Source: Acinetobacter sp. C32I
Lineage (GTDB): Bacteria; Pseudomonadota; Gammaproteobacteria; Pseudomonadales; Moraxellaceae
NCBI RefSeq assembly: GCF_023702715.1
Contig: NZ_CP098480.1
Coordinates: forward strand, 2,418,001-2,482,000
DNA length: 64,000 nt
Reading direction: 5' to 3'
Positions 26,864 through 40,253 of the stretch are shown piece by piece. Positions within the stretch are counted from its first letter, which is position 1. Every line of letters begins with the position of its first letter. The notes below the pieces were generated by a model. That model searched no databases and was not told where the DNA came from. It saw only the letters and a program-made list of their open reading frames with translations. Made by a program: the position numbers and the translations under genes.

Positions 26864-26986
26864 GCGCGCTCCATTGCCCTTATCTTTTACTTATCATCAT
26901 TTATTTAATACAGACATTTAAACTCAAGATCGAGCTTAATGCTATGATAGAGCATAAAATGTTTTGTTTGTTTTTGGAGTGACAAG

Positions 26987-27322
26987 ATGACAGAGAATGT
27001 TGGTTTTGCAGGTCAAATCGGCCCTGAGCATATTGAGCAAGTGGTTGAAAAAGGATTTAAATCGATTATTAATAACCGACCAGACATGGAAGGTGGCCCT
27101 GAACAGCCGACCAGCGCACAGATCGAAGAATCTGCTCGAACTGCAGGTTTAGACTATGTCTATCAACCCGTTGTTGCAGGGCAAATCACTGAACTCGATG
27201 TCCGTAATTTTGCCAATCACTATAATGAACTGCCAAAACCAATTTTGATGTTCTGCCGTACCGGTAATCGCTCAAATAATCTATATCAAATCGCAAAACA
27301 AATGGATTTATTAGACGACTAA
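26987..27322 (+). CDS. TIGR01244-family phosphatase/sulfurtransferase-like protein
   Basis: A 111-residue protein with a dual-specificity-phosphatase-like fold. The active-site loop is MFCRTGNRSNN (Cys-x5-Arg). The N-terminal GQIGPEHIEQVVEKGFKSIINNRPDMEGG matches the TIGR01244/DUF442 family, found alone or fused to beta-lactamase-like (Blh) enzymes of sulfide detoxification. A GGAGTGACAAG ribosome-binding site precedes the ATG, and a TGCTATGAT extended -10-like sequence lies about 50 bp upstream. Confidence 0.88.
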   Translation: MTENVGFAGQIGPEHIEQVVEKGFKSIINNRPDMEGGPEQPTSAQIEESARTAGLDYVYQPVVAGQITELDVRNFANHYNELPKPILMFCRTGNRSNNLYQIAKQMDLLDD

Positions 27323-27406
27323 ATTCATTACATTTCATTACCTGATCCAAATAGTTAAAGCTTGGTATTTATAAGATGATGGTTCTTTTTCGATAGATCA
27401 AGAACC

Positions 27407-27511
27407 ATGTCAAAACTCGCCATTGTCCTGTTATGCATCCTCTCATTTTCTGCTTGTAGTTCTTTTCAGGTTCGTCCAACAGCAACAGTGAGCGTGGGTA
27501 CAGCGCTATAA
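27407..27511 (+). CDS. Very short lipoprotein, 34 residues
   Basis: A short frame encoding MSKLAIVLLCILSFSAC-SSFQ and a 17-residue mature tail (ending VSVGTAL). The lipobox FSAC is excellent for a lipoprotein signal. The frame ends directly before a perfect hairpin terminator, which argues for a real transcript. Codon use is normal. No homologous family known to me; the tiny mature part could act as a lipopeptide or entericidin-like factor. Confidence 0.55.
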   Translation: MSKLAIVLLCILSFSACSSFQVRPTATVSVGTAL

Positions 27512-27537
27512 AAAAACAGCACCGAAGTGCTGTTTTT
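27512..27537. terminator. Bidirectional terminator
   Basis: Perfect 11-bp stem (AAAAACAGCAC / GTGCTGTTTTT) with a CGAA loop, 1 bp after the small lipoprotein and 4 bp from the stop of the convergent Ig-repeat lipoprotein. Confidence 0.88.
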
Positions 27538-27541
27538 CAAA

Positions 27542-28975
27542 TTAGTCTTTATTACTACAATTCACTCCTACACCATAAGGACTAACATCAAATGGCATTC
27601 CAGCTGGATTATCCATATCTGTCTTTAACGGTGTTAAAGCATATGGAATATTAGAGGTGACTTTACGATCAGATAACTGCGTGGTCGCCACAATATTAAC
27701 CATGTGCCAACTCGCATATCTTCTTAAATAACGAATTTGAAAATCAAACTTACCCGTTGCATCTGTTGTATAAGTTACTGTGCCATCAGTTGAAACCGAT
27801 GGTGCTACAAAGGTTGTTGGTAGCTGTACAAAATCTGGTGCTGGAACTGCAACTGTGATCGGGCAATAAGTATAGGGTGCTACGAATTGACGTGTTGCAT
27901 TTGGTTTAGCATCTGGATTATAAACTAAAGCACCTTTGGCATAACCTAAATTACTAATTGACATTACCACTGGCTGGGAAGCGATTGGCTTACCATCAAT
28001 ATTTGTAACTTGTACTGAAACAGATTCCGTATAATATGTGCCATCTGTACTCGTTTGTAATTGTCCTGAGTTACCAAAAGTAATATTAGCAACAGGTTGT
28101 TCAACCTGAGCCGCTGAGACATTTAACGTGGTTGTTTGTTTCGATGTCACACCATTACTATCTGTTAAAGCAGCATTAATAACGATACCACTAGCAATTA
28201 AACTTGCTGCCTGAGCAGATTTATTAGGCAAAAGGATCGTAAAATTTGCATTGCCTGTGGTATCCGTTACAGCTGTGGATGGCCCATTAATCGTCACACC
28301 ATTAACTTTGTAATCAGGAATACTTAAAACAACATTTTGTCCAGAAACACCACCACCATTCTTGTCTACAGCTTTTACTGTAATAACGGCATTATCACCA
28401 GTTACAAGCAATGTCGGTTTATTAGAGGCTATATTTAGACTATATTGCGCAGTAGCTGAAATTGAAGCTGTATTATCAACAACATTAAGCATAAAAGATT
28501 GAGTCGTTATTTTCTTTGTAGCATCAGTAAAACTACCTTTAATTGTTATCCCATTTGCAACTAAAGCACTTAGCTGAGTTTGAGTCAAATCTTTAGGCAA
28601 TTTAACTGTAAAATTAGCACTTCCTGTGCTGTCTGTTACAGCAGATGAAGCACCATCAATGGTGATATTGGTCGATGCAGTATCTTGAATTGCTAATTGT
28701 ACTGTTTGATTTGCGACACCACCGCCATTTACATCAACTAACTTAAGTGTAACTATAGCAGTATCACCAGAAGCAACCAATGTAGGCTTAGAGCTCGTAA
28801 TAATAATATGATAATTGGTTGCAACAGGTGTTTCAGTTACTGGCTTCTCAGTATTATCCGATCCAGATGATGAACCAGTACTACCATAATACCCACCACC
28901 GCCACCACCACAGCTAGCTAATAAAATAGAGACAGCAATTGCAGACAACTTTAATGTAAGCTGCTTTTTATTCAT
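27542..28975 (-). CDS. Lipoprotein with tandem Ig-like (Big_1-type) domains
   Basis: A 477-residue surface or periplasmic lipoprotein. It has a signal peptide with lipobox LLASC, a poly-Gly stretch and a Ser/Gly/Thr linker. Two similar repeats follow (about residues 53-165 and 172-285). Both contain S-K/N-KPTL, a GDxAxxTxKxVDxNGGGV-like strand, VTDSTGSANFTVxLP and a final LNV. A third, divergent Ig-like unit follows. Big_1 domains are common in adhesins and invasins. The start at 28975 has AAAGGAAT at good spacing. The ligand is unknown. Confidence 0.88.
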   Translation of the reverse strand: MNKKQLTLKLSAIAVSILLASCGGGGGGYYGSTGSSSGSDNTEKPVTETPVATNYHIIITSSKPTLVASGDTAIVTLKLVDVNGGGVANQTVQLAIQDTASTNITIDGASSAVTDSTGSANFTVKLPKDLTQTQLSALVANGITIKGSFTDATKKITTQSFMLNVVDNTASISATAQYSLNIASNKPTLLVTGDNAVITVKAVDKNGGGVSGQNVVLSIPDYKVNGVTINGPSTAVTDTTGNANFTILLPNKSAQAASLIASGIVINAALTDSNGVTSKQTTTLNVSAAQVEQPVANITFGNSGQLQTSTDGTYYTESVSVQVTNIDGKPIASQPVVMSISNLGYAKGALVYNPDAKPNATRQFVAPYTYCPITVAVPAPDFVQLPTTFVAPSVSTDGTVTYTTDATGKFDFQIRYLRRYASWHMVNIVATTQLSDRKVTSNIPYALTPLKTDMDNPAGMPFDVSPYGVGVNCSNKD

Positions 28976-29255
28976 GATCATTCCTTTTTATCCCCAAATA
29001 GAATTAGATATTTCATTATAAAAATATGTCTAATGTAACCATAATATAGATTTTGTGTAAATAAAGTTTATCTTCAAGTAAAAAATATTAAAGTGAACTC
29101 AGTCAAACTATTTTATTAAATAGAGATATTCTCTATAACTTTTAACGAATAAATGATGAATAAAAAATTTCAGCCTTTTAATATAAAAACTTTACGAATA
29201 AAAAACATTCTATTATTTAAGAGCAGCATATTTCTATTTTTCCCCACGCAATAAA
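28976..29255. other. AT-rich spacer between the Ig lipoprotein and the rRNA terminator
   Basis: About 280 bp of AT-rich sequence with no coding potential. It should hold the promoter of the minus-strand Ig lipoprotein; I see no unambiguous -35/-10 pair. Confidence 0.4.
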
Positions 29256-29288
29256 AAACACCCCCAACCAGTTAGGTTGGGGGTGTTT
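29256..29288 (-). terminator. Terminator of the rRNA operon
   Basis: Perfect 14-bp stem (AAACACCCCCAACC / GGTTGGGGGTGTTT) with an AGTTA loop, 11 bp past the 5S end on the minus strand. Confidence 0.93.
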
Positions 29289-29298
29289 AGATTTAAAA

Positions 29299-29412
29299 GC
29301 TGGCGATGACTTACTCTCACATGGCAAGTGCCACACTACCATCAGCGCTAAGAGGTTTCACTTCTGAGTTCGGGAAGGGATCAGGTGGTTCACTCTTGCT
29401 ATTGTCGCCAGC
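29299..29412 (-). rRNA. rrf: 5S ribosomal RNA
   Basis: About 114 nt, bounded by the terminal stem GCTGGCGA / TCGCCAGC. The internal CCGAACTCAGAAGTGAAAC (as minus-strand sequence) is the conserved 5S loop. Ends set from the terminal helix. Confidence 0.95.
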
Positions 29413-29572
29413 AAACTGTTTTGGTTTTGGGTGGTCTTACATTTTTTGCCACTTAGTACCGAAAGAGTTATTAACGGATTAGATAATTGGTCTGTATTGT
29501 AACTAGATTTCACACTAAATCAAGTTATGTATTGAATTTATCTTGAATACAACAACTGTTTGGGTGTTGTAT

Positions 29573-32468
<2,896 letters not shown>

Positions 32469-32901
32469 ACCCCAAACAGTCGTTAACACATACAAGTGAG
32501 TGTTATCGTTGCAAACTTAATTGCCACTGGTTTGTTGTCTGTGAACTTAATCACCATACAGCTTCAATCTAAATTCATATACCAAAACGCTTGATTCAGT
32601 GTTTTTGCTAGTTCTCAGATTAAATATCTTCTTAACAATTGCTTGTTAAGCTTATATCTAATCGAGTTTGAACAATTTATTTCAGACTCAATTTTCTAAT
32701 CTGTTAATGATTAACTACCACCTCGTCGGTGAGTAGTAAACTGTGATAAATCACAGAGATTAATAAACCAGTCAACTTGGACTGTATTCACTAAACTCTA
32801 TAATCTTCTTAGCTTCAAGCTACATCCTATGTGTGCCTGCGCACAGCATAGCTGTTTGCTTAAATTCTCGGACAAAGCGTTGCTTTGTTTACCCTCGAAT
32901 T
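32469..32901 (-). other. tRNA-Ala to 23S spacer of the rRNA operon
   Basis: About 430 bp of transcribed spacer with no gene. It contains a perfect 8-bp hairpin CTTAACAA-TTGC-TTGTTAAG at 32631-32650 and the outer part of the 23S processing stem next to 32468. Confidence 0.8.
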
Positions 32902-32977
32902 TGGTGGAGACTAGGAGAGTCGAACTCCTGACCTCCTGCGTGCAAAGCAGGCGCTCTACCAACTAAGCTAAGTCCCC
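32902..32977 (-). tRNA. tRNA-Ala (TGC)
   Basis: 76 nt including an encoded CCA; begins GGGGACTTAGC and ends TCTCCACCA. Anticodon TGC is in CTTTGCACG (plus-strand GCA at 32942-32944). Acceptor stem GGGGACT pairs with AGTCTCC allowing G-T. Second tRNA of the 16S-23S spacer. Confidence 0.96.
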
Positions 32978-33032
32978 AGCTTATCACTTAATGAACGACA
33001 TATCTTTCAATCCAAGCTACTGCAATCAGATT

Positions 33033-33109
<77 letters not shown>

Positions 33110-33168
33110 TCAGATACATCTTCGAAGAACAACTTGTTGTGGATTCTTACCAGTCACCAATCTTTCGT

Positions 33169-34706
<1,538 letters not shown>

Positions 34707-35233
34707 AAAATCATTAGTAGCTTATGGCTACAAATCTTGGCTCATCAATTTTCTGACTAAAAATTCGCTCAAATAAACTTCGAGAAATTTCTACTCTTCA
34801 ATCAATGAAATATTTTCGATTGATCAACTAGTAAAAATCCACACAAGTTGTTCTTCTATTCTCTTAATGATCTTCTCGATGATTCGTCATCATCAAGCTA
34901 GGTCGGCTATATTACTCTCAATTTCTTAAAAGTCAACAGGTAATTTAGATATTTAACAAACTTATCAATCAACCCAAGAACTCAACCACTTTAGCCAAAT
35001 CCTTGTTTCTCAACAAGTTTTTATCTGCATCACCGCCGATGGATGTGCATTCTACAGCATTCCCAACCCAATACAACCCCATTTTTTAAATTATCTTGAT
35101 TTATTGCTCCGACCGCCTATTTTTTGAACTGAACAGTTACTTTTAATGCTTTTTCTTTGTGTTTAAGAACTTTTTTTAAACAATTAAGTCCAGTAGAATA
35201 TGTCTCTTGCTTCACATTTTTTGGCACTTTTGA
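34707..35233. other. rRNA leader and promoter region, and yfiR upstream region
   Basis: The first ~200 bp are the transcribed 16S leader on the minus strand. The rest (34937-35233) is AT-rich, shows no gene, and should carry upstream activating sequence for the rRNA promoter and the plus-strand yfiR promoter. No further element was identified. Confidence 0.6.
34909..34936 (-). promoter_or_regulatory. rRNA operon promoter
   Basis: On the minus strand TTGACT (34931-34936) and TAATAT (34909-34914) are separated by 16 bp. They are followed by a GC-rich discriminator GCCGACC, typical of stringently controlled rRNA P1 promoters. The position is about 200 bp upstream of mature 16S. Confidence 0.75.
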
Positions 35234-35746
35234 TTGAAAATACGGTTTGCTGGTAAAAAGGCTCGATATTTATTGCTTGCTGCATCATTTGCTGCGAGCC
35301 CGCTTTGCTATGCCATATCAACGCATAACTTTTATGAATTGGCTTTATCAATATTAAGTTATAGCAAATGGTCCAACACAAATCGCCCAACCATTTGTGT
35401 CATAGACAATCAAGATGCAGCGAATCAATTTCAAAGCAATATTCGCCAGCTTGCTTATGAGTATCAAGTTCAGGCCGTCAGTGCTAAAGACTTCCCCAAA
35501 ACAGAATGTCATGTTGCCTATTTCACAACAACATCACCACAACAACAACAGAACTTGATTCAAGCCTACCCATCCCGATCACTGCTTTCATTAAGCACCA
35601 ATAATCCAGCCTGCGAAGTGGGTAGCATTTTTTGCTTATATAATAAAAAGACCTTTTCAACCTTCAAGGTGAATTTGGATGCCTTAACTTATTCCAAGGT
35701 GCATATTGATCCTCGTGTTTTACTTTTAGCGAAGAATGCGGGGTAA
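35234..35746 (+). CDS. yfiR: YfiR-family periplasmic inhibitor of the diguanylate cyclase YfiN
   Basis: A 170-residue periplasmic protein with a signal peptide (KKARYLLLAASFAASPLCYA) and a YfiR/DUF4154 domain: YELALSILSYSKW, a Rossmann-like core, two Cys regions (NPACEVGSIFCLY) that could form a disulfide as in Pseudomonas YfiR, and the C-terminal SKVHIDPRVLLLAK. The start is TTG; a stop codon lies just upstream in frame and no early ATG exists. It overlaps or abuts yfiN. In Pseudomonas YfiR binds the YfiN periplasmic domain and represses it. Confidence 0.9.
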   Translation: MKIRFAGKKARYLLLAASFAASPLCYAISTHNFYELALSILSYSKWSNTNRPTICVIDNQDAANQFQSNIRQLAYEYQVQAVSAKDFPKTECHVAYFTTTSPQQQQNLIQAYPSRSLLSLSTNNPACEVGSIFCLYNKKTFSTFKVNLDALTYSKVHIDPRVLLLAKNAG

Positions 35747-36974
35747 GACAGTGATTTCAAATTTATATCAATCAACGTCCTTACACGCCTTATTCCGTAA
35801 ATCACAATTTGCGATCTTTGCCATTACCTTTGTCATCTGTTCTTTTACTTTTGCCACAATTTCCATGTTCACCATGGAAACCTATGCAAAACAGAATTTA
35901 CAATTATTAAGTCAAACAGTTTTGGAGCGTGTTCAACCAGCCGTCGTGTTTAGAGATAAAGGTGCAATTGACCAGATTCTTGATGACTACACCAGTGAAC
36001 ATGCCATCCGTAGTATTCATGTTTATGATCCACAGCAACAACTATTGGCTGAAAGTACCAAAAAAGTTGCACACACATCCGTGATGCAAGATTTAATGGA
36101 TCGTTGGTTTTTACATGACCCAGTTAAGCTCATGGTGGTTCACCATAAGAAAAAAGTAGGCGAACTGGTGCTGTATGGTAGCTCCGAAAATATTTTGCAC
36201 TTTTTAAAAACCATTATTATTGGTCTTGCAATTTCAATGTTCTTCATTGTGATTGCTTTGTTGTGGTCAGTGAATATTACCTACCGCCAAATTATGCAAG
36301 CAATCAAGCCACTCACCCATATTGCACAATTGGTCAGTGATCAAAAGGCCTATAATTTACGTTTTCCTAACAACCATATTCACGAATTCCAAAATTTAAA
36401 TACCGTATTTAATGAACTGTTAGAAGAAATCCAAATTTGGCATACCCATTTGCAAAAAGAAAATCGTCAACTTTCATTCCAAGCCCATCATGATCAATTA
36501 ACCAGCTTGCCAAATCGTCATTATTTTTATCAAGAATTATTTAATATCTTTGAAAACCCACAATACCGTCACAACTCTGCCTTATTATTTATCGACAATA
36601 ACAAGTTTAAAGTGATTAATGATGAATATGGGCATTTAGCTGGTGATGCCGTTTTAAAAGAAATGGCGTCTCGTTTAAGACTATCAGTTCGTCATGAAGA
36701 TTTTATTGCGCGTTTAGGTGGTGACGAGTTTGCCATTATTTTACATTCAATTCATCACGCTGATCATTTAACCACAATCGCTGAAGGGGTTCTCGCAAGT
36801 TGCGAACAGCCATTAGCGTTTAACGGACAAATGATTCATTTCGGTTTTAGCTTAGGGGTTGCTTTTTCTCAGTTTGCAGAGAATCCAGAGGATTTAATTA
36901 TGCAAGCCGATCAAGCCATGTATAAAGCTAAAAATTTAAACCCACATTGGTTTCTTTATAAACCAGAAATTTAG
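35736..36974 (+). CDS. yfiN: Membrane diguanylate cyclase YfiN/TpbB
   Basis: A 412-residue c-di-GMP synthase. Membrane helices lie near residues 24-46 and 158-180 and flank a periplasmic sensory domain. A HAMP-type linker (about 181-240) and a GGDEF domain (about 255-412) follow. The active site GGDEF is intact at 328-332 and an inhibitory-site RxxD (Arg319-Asp322) sits five residues before it. The ATG at 35736 overlaps yfiR by 11 bp; a GTG at 35751 is an alternative with GGGGTAAG upstream. YfiB follows 8 bp downstream. Confidence 0.94.
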   Translation: MRGKTVISNLYQSTSLHALFRKSQFAIFAITFVICSFTFATISMFTMETYAKQNLQLLSQTVLERVQPAVVFRDKGAIDQILDDYTSEHAIRSIHVYDPQQQLLAESTKKVAHTSVMQDLMDRWFLHDPVKLMVVHHKKKVGELVLYGSSENILHFLKTIIIGLAISMFFIVIALLWSVNITYRQIMQAIKPLTHIAQLVSDQKAYNLRFPNNHIHEFQNLNTVFNELLEEIQIWHTHLQKENRQLSFQAHHDQLTSLPNRHYFYQELFNIFENPQYRHNSALLFIDNNKFKVINDEYGHLAGDAVLKEMASRLRLSVRHEDFIARLGGDEFAIILHSIHHADHLTTIAEGVLASCEQPLAFNGQMIHFGFSLGVAFSQFAENPEDLIMQADQAMYKAKNLNPHWFLYKPEI

Positions 36975-36982
36975 GACATGTT

Positions 36983-37462
36983 ATGCGCACTCACACCATT
37001 AAAATTTCATTTATTGCGTTGCTCTGCCTAACATTGGCTGGCTGTTTGAGTTTTGGCCCGTTGAAATACCGTCAGGTCAAAATGCTCAAGAAAGAAGGTT
37101 TTGTTCTCACGAATGAAGGCTGGACCTTGGGCCTACCTGAACGTTTGTTATTTGATTTCAACAAGGCAGAAATCAAACCTGAACATCAACAAGAGATTAT
37201 TCGTTTAGCCACTCAATTGAATAAGTATGATCTACAGAAATTAAAAATCGTGGGACATACTGACGATATTGGTAATCCAGAATATAACCAAAAGCTCTCT
37301 GAAGAGCGTGCTCAAAGTGTTTCAAATATCTTTGTCGCTCAAGGGTTCAAGCAAACCAACTTGACTGTAGTCGGTCGTGGTTCACATCAGCCGTTTGTTC
37401 CAAATACCTCTGATGAAAACCGCGCTAGCAATCGCCGCGTCAATGTCATCATCATTCCATAA
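36983..37462 (+). CDS. yfiB: YfiB-type outer-membrane OmpA-like lipoprotein
   Basis: A 159-residue lipoprotein (lipobox LAGC near residue 20) with an OmpA-like peptidoglycan-binding domain: FDFNKAEIKPEHQQEI, VGHTDDIGNPEYNQKLSEERAQSV and NRASNRRVNVIII. In Pseudomonas YfiB captures YfiR at the outer membrane and thereby releases YfiN. The third gene of the yfiRNB locus, ended by a strong terminator. Confidence 0.92.
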   Translation: MRTHTIKISFIALLCLTLAGCLSFGPLKYRQVKMLKKEGFVLTNEGWTLGLPERLLFDFNKAEIKPEHQQEIIRLATQLNKYDLQKLKIVGHTDDIGNPEYNQKLSEERAQSVSNIFVAQGFKQTNLTVVGRGSHQPFVPNTSDENRASNRRVNVIIIP

Positions 37463-37477
37463 TCAAACCGATTCAAT

Positions 37478-37507
37478 AAAAAACCGACGCAATGCCGTCG
37501 GTTTTTT
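37478..37507. terminator. Bidirectional terminator of yfiB and the metallophosphoesterase gene
   Basis: Stem AAAAAACCGACG / CGTCGGTTTTTT (12 bp) with a 6-nt loop and a T-run, 15 bp after yfiB. Confidence 0.9.
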
Positions 37508-37510
37508 TAT

Positions 37511-38521
37511 TTAAATTAGTTCGATGATATCAATCGTTGGTGGCACCCGAAAGCGAAATGGGACTCCTACCATCCCCGTCCCGACTGTAACAAACACATC
37601 GGCATGTTCATGGGTATAGAAACCCTTCTTATGGCCCAAAATAGAAACCCGTTTCATAATATAACTGGTGATCCAAGGCAACTCGATCTGCCCGCCATGC
37701 GTGTGTCCTGAAAGCATTAATGGCCGGGTTGGCAGTTCCGGCACCATATCAACCGTATCAGGGTTGTGCGACAAAATCAGCCAAGGTTTATCTTGGGGTA
37801 AATCAGGCATAAAGCGCATATTGGCCTTCCCTGCCCACAGATCTCCAATTCCGATTAACCGAAACTCATCAAAATCAACAATCTTTCCTTCAATATCAAT
37901 AACATTATTCTGTTCAAGTGCCCGACTTAGCAACGCTTGAATCGGGGGCCCTGGGTATTGTTCATCATGATTACCAGGAACCGAATACACAGGTGCTTCA
38001 ATTTGCTTGAGTACCTCAAGCTCCTGTACCAAGCGATTCTCAGGTTCATAAGTCCAATCACCCGCGACCACCACCAAATCAGGTTTCGCCTGATTCAACT
38101 TCTTGACCATATTCTTCAATTGCCGTTCATGCCCTGAAAATAATCCGACATGCATGTCTGCAACCAAAGCCACTTTGACCGGTTGATGAAACTCACGCTC
38201 TGAATTCAAACGATACTGATGATGTTGAACATGAATTTTGTGTGGTTCAATAAAACGCGCATAGATCAACACACTACTGAGTAGAAAAACAAATCCTGCC
38301 TGATGAAGACTGTAATATCCACCCCAACCAGCATAAATACTAAAGAACCACAGTGGAACCAATAAATAAGACAGATAAAACGCCAATAAATGTACAAAGG
38401 CTTTAAAGGGATGGATGGTTTCTGTACGTGCTTGATGAACCCAAGCTTGAATCAATGCCCAAAATGCCAGAACGGCAAAAATAAGATAAAAACCAAAAAT
38501 AACAGTATCCGAATTCGACAT
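37511..38521 (-). CDS. Membrane-anchored metallophosphoesterase
   Basis: A 336-residue calcineurin-like phosphoesterase with three N-terminal membrane segments (residues 6-100) and a catalytic domain with ADMHVG, VVAGDWTYE, GNHDE, SHNPD and SGHTHGGQ metal-binding motifs. The layout matches YkuE/YaeI-type enzymes, some of which act on lipids or nucleotides. The ATG at 38521 follows GAGGGCT; an upstream start in frame (38557) is less likely. The substrate is unknown. Confidence 0.9.
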   Translation of the reverse strand: MSNSDTVIFGFYLIFAVLAFWALIQAWVHQARTETIHPFKAFVHLLAFYLSYLLVPLWFFSIYAGWGGYYSLHQAGFVFLLSSVLIYARFIEPHKIHVQHHQYRLNSEREFHQPVKVALVADMHVGLFSGHERQLKNMVKKLNQAKPDLVVVAGDWTYEPENRLVQELEVLKQIEAPVYSVPGNHDEQYPGPPIQALLSRALEQNNVIDIEGKIVDFDEFRLIGIGDLWAGKANMRFMPDLPQDKPWLILSHNPDTVDMVPELPTRPLMLSGHTHGGQIELPWITSYIMKRVSILGHKKGFYTHEHADVFVTVGTGMVGVPFRFRVPPTIDIIELI

Positions 38522-38624
38522 TACAGCCCTCATTAACTTTACCTTAGGGGCATACATCTCATCTTATATTTATCTTTTTCGATGAAGTGGTATACTCGAG
38601 CCCAACTTTTAATCAGTAACGATT

Positions 38625-40253
38625 ATGACGCAATTTTCTCATTTAAATAGCAAACATACAAAGATAAGTACAAGTACTTACAATAAAAGTATGCTTGCGA
38701 TTTATTGCTCAATTGCGCTCACTGTTACGGGGTGTAGCACCTTACCCAAACATAAAATTGAGCCTGTCATACAAACAACCACACAAATTGACACCTCAGA
38801 AACATCCTTGGCGCAGGTCATAAGGCCCTTACAGCAACAACATCCAGACCTCACTGGTTATCACGTTTTATATGAACCTTTAGAGGCACTGGCAGCCCGA
38901 CTGCGTTTAATTGATAAAGCCGAGAAGACCTTAGATTTACAATATTATATTTGGGATAACGACAAGGTTGGTGCCCTAGCCTTACATGCACTGATCCGTG
39001 CTGCAGATCGCGGGGTACGAGTGCGACTACTGATTGATGATAATAATGCCAAGCATACCGAAGGTATTTTTTTAGCTTTGGCACAACATCCCAATATCGA
39101 GGTAAAACTATTCAATCCTTACCGTTTCCGAAAATATCGTGCAATTGATATGGTACTGGATTTGAAGCGCATTAATCGGCGCATGCACAATAAGAGCTTT
39201 ATTGCCGATCATCAGGTTGCCTTGATTGGCGGTCGCAATATGACCAACCAATATTATAACGTCAGTGATACCTATCAATTTTCTGATGTAGATGTGATGT
39301 TGTTTGGTACCGCGGTAAATGACATCTCCAAATCATTTGATGATTACTGGAATCACGAATATGCCTACGATGTGCGCGAGGTCGTAAAACAAAGTGCGCA
39401 CCGTTTGAGCTACGAAAGTCTTAAAGAGCAACTCGATGAACACTATAAGCGGATTACCGTACAAAATTATCTTGATTTAACCAGTCGCTCCCAAGCTGTC
39501 GATGCCCTCATGGATCGGGATATTTCCCTCGACTGGGTCAAGGCAGAGGTGGTCAAAGACTCACCTGATAAAATCAAATCTAAAGCTAAAAAAGAAGAAC
39601 ATCTCAACTTCCAGTTAATTAACCACCTTGAACAACCCGAAAAGAATATCGATTTAATCTCTGCTTATTTTGTTCCTGAAAAGAAAGGAACAAAAATTTT
39701 AAGTGATTTGGCAAGAGATGGTATCGAAGTCAGAGTATTGACCAACTCATTTAAAGCCAATGACGTAGCAGTGGTACATGCTTTTTATGGGAAATACCGC
39801 CAAGAACTGCTGGAAAATGGCGTACAACTGTATGAGTTTTTACCTGCACTTGATAAAAGTGATTTAGATAAACACACGGAGGAGCTGGCAAAAAAAGCCA
39901 AGGTCAACATCAAAGGTTTAAGTCGTTCCAGTCTACATGCCAAGCTGATGGCACTGGATGAAAAACAGGTCTTTATTGGTTCTTTTAATTTTGACCCGCG
40001 TTCCGCTTATTTGAATACCGAGATTGGTGTCTTACTGAATAGCCCGCCATTGGCACAAGCAGTACATGCCACCATGGATCAAAACTTAAAAACCTATGCC
40101 TATCGTTTGGTTTTAGATGCCAACAAGAAAATCACTTGGCAACGTGAAACGCCACAAGGTCCTTTGATTTATACCAAAGAACCCAAAATGAAATGGTGGC
40201 AAAGAGCAGGCATGAAAGTGATTTCATGGCTACCGATTGAAGGGTTTATGTAG
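38625..40253 (+). CDS. Phospholipase D-type cardiolipin synthase (ClsC-like)
   Basis: A 542-residue phospholipase D superfamily member. Two HKD motifs: HNKSFIADHQVALIGGRN (about residues 189-206) and HAKLMALDEKQVFIGSFNFD (near 440-460). The segment LQYYIWDNDKVGALAL and LFNPYRFR closely match E. coli ClsC. The N-terminus has a lipoprotein-like segment (IALTVTGC) at about residue 37. An ATG at 38691 would give a shorter product that starts right at this signal. The stop overlaps the convergent acyltransferase gene by 8 bp. Confidence 0.9.
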   Translation: MTQFSHLNSKHTKISTSTYNKSMLAIYCSIALTVTGCSTLPKHKIEPVIQTTTQIDTSETSLAQVIRPLQQQHPDLTGYHVLYEPLEALAARLRLIDKAEKTLDLQYYIWDNDKVGALALHALIRAADRGVRVRLLIDDNNAKHTEGIFLALAQHPNIEVKLFNPYRFRKYRAIDMVLDLKRINRRMHNKSFIADHQVALIGGRNMTNQYYNVSDTYQFSDVDVMLFGTAVNDISKSFDDYWNHEYAYDVREVVKQSAHRLSYESLKEQLDEHYKRITVQNYLDLTSRSQAVDALMDRDISLDWVKAEVVKDSPDKIKSKAKKEEHLNFQLINHLEQPEKNIDLISAYFVPEKKGTKILSDLARDGIEVRVLTNSFKANDVAVVHAFYGKYRQELLENGVQLYEFLPALDKSDLDKHTEELAKKAKVNIKGLSRSSLHAKLMALDEKQVFIGSFNFDPRSAYLNTEIGVLLNSPPLAQAVHATMDQNLKTYAYRLVLDANKKITWQRETPQGPLIYTKEPKMKWWQRAGMKVISWLPIEGFM

